DNA of 64,000 nucleotides from CAZWES01 sp964632395 (GTDB taxonomy: Bacteria; Patescibacteriota; Gracilibacteria; Peribacterales; Peribacteraceae). A program made the translations under genes and the position numbers. Position 1 is the first letter of the stretch. The number at the start of each line of letters is the position of its first letter. The notes under the pieces were generated by a model. It made no database searches, was not told the DNA's origin, and saw only the letters and a list, made by a program, of their open reading frames with translations. Location of the stretch: positions 1 through 64,000 of the forward strand of contig CAZWES010000003.1 of NCBI GenBank assembly GCA_964632395.1, in the 5' to 3' direction. Positions 48,154 through 54,742 of this stretch are shown here, in pieces.

Positions 48154-49056
48154 ATGCCTCCGCTCTCCATCATATTTGCCGGCACCCCTGAATTCGCCTG
48201 CCCCTCGCTCAAGGCGCTGCATGCGGATCCCGATTTTGAGGTTACGCACGTGATTACGCAGCCGGATAAGCCTGTGGGGAGGAAAAGAGAGATCACTGCG
48301 CCTCCGGTTAAGAATTTGGCAGAGGAGATGGGGATTGTTGTGTTGCAGCCGGAGGATGTGAATGAGCTCAGCGTGACACAACAACCGGATTTTCTCGTTG
48401 TGGTTGCTTATGGGCAGAAGCTTGGATCTGAAATGCTTGAGCCCCCGAAGATCGCACCGGTTAACCTGCATCCTTCACTCTTGCCGCACTGGCGCGGGCC
48501 TTCGCCGATTCAAAACAGTCTTCTTGCGGGTGAAACTGAGACCGGAGTCACAATTCAAAAAATGGTCGAAGAAATTGATGCGGGGCCTTTGCTTGCAGGG
48601 GAAACCGTCAAAATTGAACCACGTGAGAACAAAAATTCATTGACGGAAAAGCTTGCAAGAATCGGAGCAGAGCTACTTTTAAAAACTCTAAAAGCTCCAC
48701 TTAAAGAAACTCCACAGGATGAATCCAAAGTAACACACTGCAAAAAGCTAACGCGAACAGTTGGTCATGTTGATCCGGAAAAGATGACAGCAGAGGAGAT
48801 TGATCGGCACGTTCGTGCACTTGTGCCGTGGCCGGGCGTGCGCGTCGGTTCCGCACGCGTCGCGCGTGCGGGTCAAAGCGCGCCTCCGGCGCGCCTAGAT
48901 GGCGTAAAACTCATCGAAACCTCGCTCTCACCGCACCCGGATGCCTTCGAGTTCCCGTGTGCAAAGCAGACTTTTCTTTACGTTCTAAAAATGCAGTCCC
49001 CGGGGAGGAAGGTTGTTACGGGGGTGGAGTGGGGGAGGGGGAAAAGTGTGTTATAA
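48154..49056 (+). CDS. fmt: Methionyl-tRNA formyltransferase
   Basis: About 300 residues. FAGTPEFACPSLKAL, VVVAYGQKL, the catalytic NLHPSLLPHWRGPSPIQ and TETGVTIQKMVEEIDAG match Fmt. The C-terminal OB-fold part starts near residue 200 with HVRALVPWPG. There it is interrupted by about 20 Arg/Ala/Val-rich residues encoded by the palindromic GC repeat at 48833-48898 before DGVKLIETS. It formylates initiator Met-tRNA. The extreme 3' end is duplicated at 49669-49724. Confidence 0.92.
   Translation: MPPLSIIFAGTPEFACPSLKALHADPDFEVTHVITQPDKPVGRKREITAPPVKNLAEEMGIVVLQPEDVNELSVTQQPDFLVVVAYGQKLGSEMLEPPKIAPVNLHPSLLPHWRGPSPIQNSLLAGETETGVTIQKMVEEIDAGPLLAGETVKIEPRENKNSLTEKLARIGAELLLKTLKAPLKETPQDESKVTHCKKLTRTVGHVDPEKMTAEEIDRHVRALVPWPGVRVGSARVARAGQSAPPARLDGVKLIETSLSPHPDAFEFPCAKQTFLYVLKMQSPGRKVVTGVEWGRGKSVL
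48833..48898. repeat. GC-rich palindromic insertion in fmt
   Basis: CGCACGCGTCGCGCGTGCG and GCGCGCCTCCGGCGCGC are palindromes. They lie in frame between PWPG and DGVKL. Confidence 0.6.
48988..49043 (+). repeat. Direct repeat, left copy (3' end of fmt)
   Basis: 56 bases beginning AAAATGCAGTCCCCGGGG. They match 49669-49724 with two differences and flank the two-gene cassette. Confidence 0.8.
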
Positions 49057-49057
49057 T
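49052..49057 (+). promoter_or_regulatory. -10 box TATAAT of the cassette, leaderless type
   Basis: TATAAT ends 9 bases before the ATG at 49067. It overlaps the end of fmt. Confidence 0.55.
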
Positions 49058-49066
49058 GGTGTTATT

Positions 49067-49264
49067 ATGGCAATCGACTGGACCAATCTCTATCGGAAAT
49101 TCAAGGGGCTGTGGGTGGCCCTGGATGATGATGAATCCACAGTGATGGGAAGTGGTAGAACGGCAAAAGAAGCTTACGATCAGGCGCGTGAGAAAGGGTG
49201 TGATGTGCCCACGCTTACTCGTATGCCATCCGATCTTGTAACGTACATTGGGGGAGGCGCATGA
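49067..49264 (+). CDS. DUF5678-like small protein, 65 aa
   Basis: The pattern W-x-x-L(Y)-x-K-x(3-4)-W-V-A, then GSGRTAKEAYDQAREKG and P, matches DUF5678, a small domain often encoded just before a retropepsin-like gene. That is the arrangement here, and the start codon of the next gene overlaps its stop (ATGA). The function is unknown. Both genes lie between direct repeats of the fmt 3' end. Confidence 0.72.
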   Translation: MAIDWTNLYRKFKGLWVALDDDESTVMGSGRTAKEAYDQAREKGCDVPTLTRMPSDLVTYIGGGA

Positions 49265-49656
49265 AATACCGTTACAAAAGGTTCGGCCAAGATGTTCTGC
49301 GCCCCGTTATTCCTGTGGAACTCGAGCATGATGGAATGGTTCTTCGATATGAAGCTCTCGTAGATTCTGGGGCTGATATGTGCATCTTTCCCGGTGAAAT
49401 TGGTGACCTTCTTGGTATTGAAGTTGAGCGAGGTATAGTAAAAAGTGTCACAGGGGTCACAGGGGTTTTGCAAAGCTATTACATTCATCCTGTTTCAATT
49501 CGCATTGGAGAAGTATCAGTTAGTATTGATGTAGGATTCCTTCCTCACATGACAGATTTTGGCTACGGAGTTCTTGGTCAGAATGGCTTCTTTGATTTGT
49601 TCAAGGTTACGTTTGATTTGCAAAAGGAAGAAGTTGAACTTGATAAGTATTCCTGA
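49261..49656 (+). CDS. Retropepsin-like aspartic protease, 131 aa
   Basis: One retropepsin unit with the active-site motif ALVDSGADMCIFP (D35-S36-G37-A38), the flap region near residues 60-75, and ILGxxGF-type GYGVLGQNGFFDLF near residue 105. Such single-domain proteases work as homodimers. The substrate is unknown; cotranscription with the DUF5678 partner suggests that protein may regulate or present it. The frame is close to full length for this family. Confidence 0.82.
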   Translation: MKYRYKRFGQDVLRPVIPVELEHDGMVLRYEALVDSGADMCIFPGEIGDLLGIEVERGIVKSVTGVTGVLQSYYIHPVSIRIGEVSVSIDVGFLPHMTDFGYGVLGQNGFFDLFKVTFDLQKEEVELDKYS

Positions 49657-49668
49657 AGATCTGCGTGC

Positions 49669-49724
49669 AAAATGCAGTCCCCGGGGAGGAATGTTGTTAC
49701 GGGAGTGGAGTGGGGGAGGGGGAA
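49669..49724 (+). repeat. Direct repeat, right copy
   Basis: A duplicate of 48988-49043 lying just past the protease gene. Confidence 0.8.
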
Positions 49725-49734
49725 TTGACGCGGC

Positions 49735-50319
49735 CTAACTTCTTCGAAGCAATACATCAAAGAATTGTCGCAAGAACAAACGTTGCTCCTGTTGCAACTG
49801 AGAGAAATCTGCTGAACCAGTTTTAACTCCATCAAAGAATGATTGAATGCGGTCGAGATCGTGGTCGCCGGTACAATGTAGAACATGTCTAACATTTTTT
49901 TCTGCTTCAAGTATTGCGACGTCGAGGTGAGTCGTTCCACTTATTGTGAATTTGAAAGAGGCGTCATATTCCTCGAAGTCCGACATTTCACTTTTTGGTT
50001 GAATTCTGTCTAGTACTTGCTCTACGACTTGATCGGCGATCCGTGCGACCATTAGGAGTTTTGCGTCTGCTTCAGTATGGTTTACGAGGGCCCGGACTTT
50101 ATATGGTCCACTATCTTGCAGCTCAACATAAAAAGGATGTTCATCGCTCGATCTGTCTCTATGCATTGCTAGTTCCCCATCATCATCACTGATGGTCATT
50201 GAGTTAGATCCATTTCTTGTGCCACCACCACGAGGTCCGTATCCGTAAACGTACTTGCCACTTGGTGAGATGTTCGAAAGTAATTCGGCTGGAGCACGCT
50301 GTTCAGTTTCAGATGTCAT
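49735..50319 (-). CDS. Hypothetical protein, 194 aa
   Basis: Unrecognised. It has a Gly/Ser/Arg-rich N-terminal part (GYGPRGGGTRNGSNS), then an alpha/beta part with a TTHLDVAILEAEKNV element. There is no membrane helix. It is divergent from clpC and convergent with the protease cassette. Confidence 0.45.
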   Translation of the reverse strand: MTSETEQRAPAELLSNISPSGKYVYGYGPRGGGTRNGSNSMTISDDDGELAMHRDRSSDEHPFYVELQDSGPYKVRALVNHTEADAKLLMVARIADQVVEQVLDRIQPKSEMSDFEEYDASFKFTISGTTHLDVAILEAEKNVRHVLHCTGDHDLDRIQSFFDGVKTGSADFSQLQQEQRLFLRQFFDVLLRRS

Positions 50320-50385
50320 AATAACTCTACTCTCTCACAAAATCGGCTGTTGTCAAGAACTCCAAATCAATTTTTCCCACTTAAT

Positions 50386-50395
50386 ATGCTACAAT
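50386..50395 (+). promoter_or_regulatory. Extended -10 promoter of clpC
   Basis: ATGCTACAAT (-10 TACAAT at 50390-50395 with the extended TG) lies 20 bases before the CIRCE element. No convincing -35 is visible. Confidence 0.5.
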
Positions 50396-50415
50396 TCCCG
50401 GAACCTAACGTACCA

Positions 50416-50442
50416 TTAGCACTCAGTTGTTTAGAGTGCTAA
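50416..50442 (+). promoter_or_regulatory. CIRCE operator upstream of clpC
   Basis: TTAGCACTC (50416-50424), a 9-base spacer and GAGTGCTAA (50434-50442) form the perfect HrcA-binding inverted repeat. clpC is therefore expected to be repressed by HrcA until heat shock. Confidence 0.9.
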
Positions 50443-50500
50443 AATAGGTACGAAACAGGGTTCAAAGTTGATCGTTTTAAATTCTGAATAATAGGCAACC

Positions 50501-50602
50501 GTGTCGCCCTTCGACTCCGGCATGCTGTCTCTCGACTCGTCGTCTGTCGCTACGCTCCAGACTCCTCGCTCGAGAAGAGCACGCCTCCGCTCAGGGTGAC
50601 AC
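50501..50602. repeat. Dispersed palindromic repeat in the clpC leader
   Basis: It begins GTGTCGCCCTTCGAC and ends GCTCAGGGTGACAC. It lies in the 5' UTR between CIRCE and the start codon. Confidence 0.6.
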
Positions 50603-50626
50603 TGCTACCATTACCCTCACAAACCC

Positions 50627-53245
50627 ATGCACCCATTTGACCGCTTTACTCCCAATGCCAAGCTTGCACTGCAGATTGCAGAGCAGGAGGCAAAGAATGT
50701 GAAATCAAGTTACATCGGAACCGAGCATTTGCTGCTTGGAGTTCTTTCTATTCCAAAGTCACTCGGATTCTCAATCCTGACTGGTGCAGGGGTAACACAG
50801 GAAAACGTGAGGATACTTTTGCGTGCGAGCAAGACTTCTGAGATTGAGGGAGAGAACATTAAGCACGGGCTTTCACAGTATCTGCATGATGTTATTGAGC
50901 AAAGCGTAATCACTGCGCACAAATTCCGCCATGCAAATGTGGGAACGGAACACCTTTTATATGCACTCGTGGGTGGAGGGCGAAATGCATCAGTCCTCCT
51001 TTTAGAAAACATGCAGGTGGAGCCGGACGACCTCAAATTGCACATCGAGGAAATGTTCGGGCAGATAAGCCAGTTTAAGCAACAGAGTAAAAATATGGAG
51101 TACTCGCTCGAGAACTTTTTCCAGGGGTTGCAGGGTGCGATTGCCGGGATGCAACAGGGTATGCCCACTCCGGATCCGGAAGGTTTGCAAAAGAGAAAGA
51201 ATCAGGGGAAAAGCAAAACTCCGGTGCTTGATTACTTTACAACCGATCTGATCGAGAAAGCGCAAAAAGGCGAGCTTGATCCGATAATCGGAAGGAACAC
51301 AGAGATCGAACGCGTAATCCACATCCTTAACCGAAAGACAAAAAATAATCCAGTCCTAATCGGAGAGCCTGGGGTCGGGAAGACTGCTGTCGCGGAAGGG
51401 CTTGCTCAGTGGATTGCGAAGGAGAAAGTTCCATCAACACTGCTTGGCAAGCGCGTTCTTATCCTTAACATGGGATCCGTTATCGCCGGAACAAAATATC
51501 GCGGTGAATTCGAACAGCGCTTTGATGACATTATCAAGGAAGCAAGCGAAAGTGAGAGCGAGGTGATCCTCTTTATAGATGAAATCCACACGATAGTTGG
51601 AGCGGGATCAGCGGAAGGCTCGCTTGATGCTGCAAATATCCTAAAGCCCGCACTTTCTCGTGGGGCACTCCAAATAATCGGTGCAACAACAACTGATGAA
51701 TACAGAAAGAGTGTGGAGAAAGACCGTGCGCTCGAGCGCAGGCTCCAATCAATTATGATCGATGAGCCGAGTGTGGAGGACAGCATCAAGATTTTGCAGG
51801 GACTTCGTCAATCCTACGAAGAGTTCCACAACCTCTCAATCAGCGATGAAGCAATTAAAGCAGCAGTCACATTGAGCAAGCGTTATGTCACCGAACGTTA
51901 TCTGCCAGATAAGGCGATTGATCTTCTGGATGAGGCAGCAGCGTGGCGTGGCTTAACTGCGAATCCAGATGATTCCGAGATGAAAAAGCTCAAGAAGGAA
52001 CTAGAAAAGCTGGAGAACGATAAGATTGCTGCGGTAAAAGATCAAAAATACCACAAGGCTTTGTCTCTTCGCCAAAAAGAAGAGGATTTGCAGAAGCAGA
52101 TGCTGGCATTGCGCGGACAGGGCGATGGCGATAAAAGGAGTCCAATAGAAATTTCTGAGGATGACATCATGCAGGTTGTTGCAAAGATGACTGGCATCCC
52201 CGTTACAAAGCTCATGAAAAAGGAGACCAAGCGTCTTCAGTCCCTCGAAAATGTTCTTAAGAAAAAGGTGGTCGGGCAGGAGGAGGCGATCGGGCATGTT
52301 GCTCGTGCTATCAGAAGGTCAAGAGTTGGCATTTCTGATCAGAAGCGTCCGATCGGGACATTCCTTTTTCTTGGGCCTACAGGAGTTGGAAAAACAGAAC
52401 TCGTACGACAGCTTGCAGCAGAAGTCTTTAATCGTGAGGACTCACTCATCAAAATTGATATGTCTGAGTTCATGGAACGTCACAACGTTTCGCGCTTAAC
52501 TGGAACTACTGCAGGATACGTTGGATACGAGGAAGGAGGCCAACTCACGGAGATGGTGCGCCGCAAGCCTTATTCCATTGTTTTGTTTGATGAGATAGAA
52601 AAAGCACACTCAGATTTCTTCAACATTCTTTTGCAGATTATGGAGGATGGATGCCTGACGGATGGAAAAGGTAAGAAGGTGGACTTTACGAACACGATCA
52701 TAATTATGACGAGTAACATTGGTGCGGAAAAACTTACCAAGCAGGCTGCGAAGATTGGATTTAAAATCGAAGATGATGATGCAAAGAATGCGCAGATGGA
52801 ATATGAGGAGAAGCGCGAGGAAGTTCTGAAGGAGCTTAAGAAAGTAATGCGACCGGAATTCCTAAACCGCCTTGATCACGTAATAGTCTTCAACCCACTG
52901 AACCAAAAGCACATCCGAAAGATTGTCGACCTACACCTCGATATGCTTGCAGATCGCCTAAAGGAGCGGGGGTACAAGATAAGCGTAGATAAGAAGGTTG
53001 TAAATCTTCTTGCCGAAAAAGGTTTTGATCCTGATTTTGGCGCGCGTCCTGTCCGTCGTGTTGTTCAGGAAAAGATCGAAGACGGCATTGCCGAACACAT
53101 TCTTAAAGAGGTGTTTAAGAAGGGGGATACGATAAAGGTTGTGATGAGAGGGGAGGAGAAGGTTGAGTTTATGCCCAGTGGTGCGAGCTCGAATGGTTCA
53201 AGGAAGAAATCTGTTGGTAAGAAAGTGAGGAAGGTAACTGCATAG
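50627..53245 (+). CDS. clpC: ClpC-type AAA+ unfoldase
   Basis: 872 residues. A Clp_N repeat domain (1-150) is followed by AAA-1 with GEPGVGKTAVAEGLA and LFIDEIHTIVGAG, then a short UVR/M-type middle coiled coil (near 445-480, EKLENDKIAAVKDQKYHKAL). AAA-2 has FLGPTGVGKTEL, and there is a C-terminal D2-small domain. The short middle segment fits ClpC/ClpA better than ClpB, whose M-domain is much longer. ClpP and adaptor genes are not in this window. Transcription is under CIRCE/HrcA control. Confidence 0.92.
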   Translation: MHPFDRFTPNAKLALQIAEQEAKNVKSSYIGTEHLLLGVLSIPKSLGFSILTGAGVTQENVRILLRASKTSEIEGENIKHGLSQYLHDVIEQSVITAHKFRHANVGTEHLLYALVGGGRNASVLLLENMQVEPDDLKLHIEEMFGQISQFKQQSKNMEYSLENFFQGLQGAIAGMQQGMPTPDPEGLQKRKNQGKSKTPVLDYFTTDLIEKAQKGELDPIIGRNTEIERVIHILNRKTKNNPVLIGEPGVGKTAVAEGLAQWIAKEKVPSTLLGKRVLILNMGSVIAGTKYRGEFEQRFDDIIKEASESESEVILFIDEIHTIVGAGSAEGSLDAANILKPALSRGALQIIGATTTDEYRKSVEKDRALERRLQSIMIDEPSVEDSIKILQGLRQSYEEFHNLSISDEAIKAAVTLSKRYVTERYLPDKAIDLLDEAAAWRGLTANPDDSEMKKLKKELEKLENDKIAAVKDQKYHKALSLRQKEEDLQKQMLALRGQGDGDKRSPIEISEDDIMQVVAKMTGIPVTKLMKKETKRLQSLENVLKKKVVGQEEAIGHVARAIRRSRVGISDQKRPIGTFLFLGPTGVGKTELVRQLAAEVFNREDSLIKIDMSEFMERHNVSRLTGTTAGYVGYEEGGQLTEMVRRKPYSIVLFDEIEKAHSDFFNILLQIMEDGCLTDGKGKKVDFTNTIIIMTSNIGAEKLTKQAAKIGFKIEDDDAKNAQMEYEEKREEVLKELKKVMRPEFLNRLDHVIVFNPLNQKHIRKIVDLHLDMLADRLKERGYKISVDKKVVNLLAEKGFDPDFGARPVRRVVQEKIEDGIAEHILKEVFKKGDTIKVVMRGEEKVEFMPSGASSNGSRKKSVGKKVRKVTA

Positions 53246-53269
53246 AGCGGGTTGTTCACTTGGTTTGGT

Positions 53270-53413
53270 CGCAGAAAATTTACAATTTACAATTTTCAAT
53301 TTACAAATAATTTTCAATTTTCAAGATCCAATGATCAAACCTTTTGAAAAATTGAAAATTGATATTTGAAAATTGAATGAAAATTGATCCTTGATAATTG
53401 TAAATTTTCTGCG
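53270..53413. repeat. Long AT-rich inverted repeat between clpC and ruvX
   Basis: The outer arms CGCAGAAAATTTACAATT (53270-53287) and its complement (53396-53413) match over 18 bases. The interior is TTTTCAATT tandem copies. The convergent position suggests a terminator function. Confidence 0.65.
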
Positions 53414-53419
53414 ATCACA

Positions 53420-53812
53420 TCAGGTATCAGTATTTTTCTCCAACCAAACTGAGAGCAGCATTGTAGCTGCCTGTGCATTCCTATCCTCCGAGACTTCTTT
53501 GTTATAAACCTTGCTCGTCTCACGCTCATCAACAAATTCAATCGCGCAGGTTGGGGATGCTTCTTCAATCAAATTTGCTACCCGATGGACGTGCTCGGCT
53601 TCTTCTCCCTCTCCTCCATCCATCAAAAACGGCATGCCGACGATTAGAGTTCCAACTTCACGCTCTTCAACAAACTTTTTAACCTCATCAACCAACTCCT
53701 CGTCATTTTCGTGATGGATGGTATCAAGCGGCATCGCGACCTCTACACGAGGGTCTGCGAACGCAACTCCGGTGTGTTTCTTGCCGATGTCCAGAGCAAG
53801 CAGTGTGTTCAT
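53420..53812 (-). CDS. ruvX: YqgF/RuvX Holliday junction resolvase-like nuclease
   Basis: 130 residues with the RNase H-like fold of YqgF: LLALDIGKKHTGVAFADP (first Asp), TLIVGMPFLMDG, and FVDERETSKVYN with the conserved E/R/T motif, then DRNAQAATMLLSVWL. It is implicated in 16S rRNA 5' end maturation and Holliday junction cleavage. The upstream hypothetical gene overlaps its 5' end by 88 bases in another frame. Confidence 0.92.
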   Translation of the reverse strand: MNTLLALDIGKKHTGVAFADPRVEVAMPLDTIHHENDEELVDEVKKFVEEREVGTLIVGMPFLMDGGEGEEAEHVHRVANLIEEASPTCAIEFVDERETSKVYNKEVSEDRNAQAATMLLSVWLEKNTDT

Positions 53813-54104
53813 TGATATTTATGATGGCATGACCTTCTTTCAGGATATCACTTATAGCTCTTATCACGCTTAATATAACAAAATGATGCGTGAGTGTCTC
53901 AGGGTTTAGCGTGTTTAGCGCAGCTCTGTATTCCCAGTCAATATTTCTGAGTGTTACCAGTGGATGTGTACTATGTTCTTTTTTTAATCTATCTAATACA
54001 ACATCAACGGATTCACAAAAGTCTTCGTCTGTCGCCTCAGGAGTAAAGCTGCGCTGAGTGTAGTGCCCTTTCGCCATATCTATAATTTGTTCTCTTTCAA
54101 GCAT
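53724..54104 (-). CDS. Hypothetical protein, about 126 aa
   Basis: Unrecognised. A helical N-terminal part (MLEREQIIDMAKGHY) contains the stretch FCESVDVVLDRLKKEHSTHPL. The last 25 codons overlap ruvX and are Arg/His/Cys-rich, so the true end may be different, or the gene may be frameshifted. It fills an otherwise empty 280-base gap between rpsT and ruvX on the same strand. Confidence 0.4.
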   Translation of the reverse strand: MLEREQIIDMAKGHYTQRSFTPEATDEDFCESVDVVLDRLKKEHSTHPLVTLRNIDWEYRAALNTLNPETLTHHFVILSVIRAISDILKEGHAIININEHTACSGHRQETHRSCVRRPSCRGRDAA

Positions 54105-54375
54105 TCTTCTTTGATGTAACACCAGATACTGCCCTGCAAATCCTACTCTTCTTCCTATTCGCATTCTTTTTGTGGATTATGTGTCGTTTTGCTGCCATAT
54201 CCACTGCCTTCATTGCCGCAGGCAGCGCCTTTTCCGCTTCCTTCTGCTTTCCCGCCTCGGCCAACGAGAGCACCTTCTTCATCATGGTCTTCATGCGCGA
54301 TTTATAAGGCAGACGGCGCGCTGTGCGCGTTTTGGTCTGCTTCATGCGTTTTATGGCGGATTTGATTATTGGCAC
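54097..54375 (-). CDS. rpsT: 30S ribosomal protein bS20
   Basis: 92 residues, Lys/Arg/Ala rich. SAIKRMKQTKTRTARRLPYKSRMKT, AMKAVDMAAKRHIIHKKNANRKKSRI match S20, which binds 16S rRNA helices early in assembly. The start is MPIIKSAIKR as in the family. Confidence 0.93.
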   Translation of the reverse strand: MPIIKSAIKRMKQTKTRTARRLPYKSRMKTMMKKVLSLAEAGKQKEAEKALPAAMKAVDMAAKRHIIHKKNANRKKSRICRAVSGVTSKKNA

Positions 54376-54428
54376 GAGGCATAGGATAGGGAAAGTTTTT
54401 GCTTGCGCAAGGAGAAAGGAGTGGAATA

Positions 54429-54740
54429 ATGCGTTTCATGACAGAATTAGTTGAAAGAGATGACCACCCGGCTACACCGCACATCATTAGTTATTTGACC
54501 GGAAAATTTCCTAGACTCGACCCCGGGGAAGATATTGAAGTAATTAATACTTGTATGGGTACTCATGAAGTCAGGTTACATACTGATATTTCGGGTACGA
54601 GAGTACGGGTATGTCTACTACTTCTGAATTTACCTTGTGATCCTAATGGGATTCGTTGTGCATTATGGGAACAGCAGGTAGTGGACATCAATGCACTCCG
54701 TAGCTATGTGAGTGAGAGAATGGTGCAATCAGCTCAGTAA
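54429..54740 (+). CDS. Hypothetical protein, about 103 aa
   Basis: Unrecognised small protein: start ATG at 54429 (MRFMTELVERDD) or 54438. No domain is seen. Convergent with priA, whose stop lies 2 bases beyond, and divergent from rpsT. Confidence 0.4.
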   Translation: MRFMTELVERDDHPATPHIISYLTGKFPRLDPGEDIEVINTCMGTHEVRLHTDISGTRVRVCLLLLNLPCDPNGIRCALWEQQVVDINALRSYVSERMVQSAQ

Positions 54741-54742
54741 AC

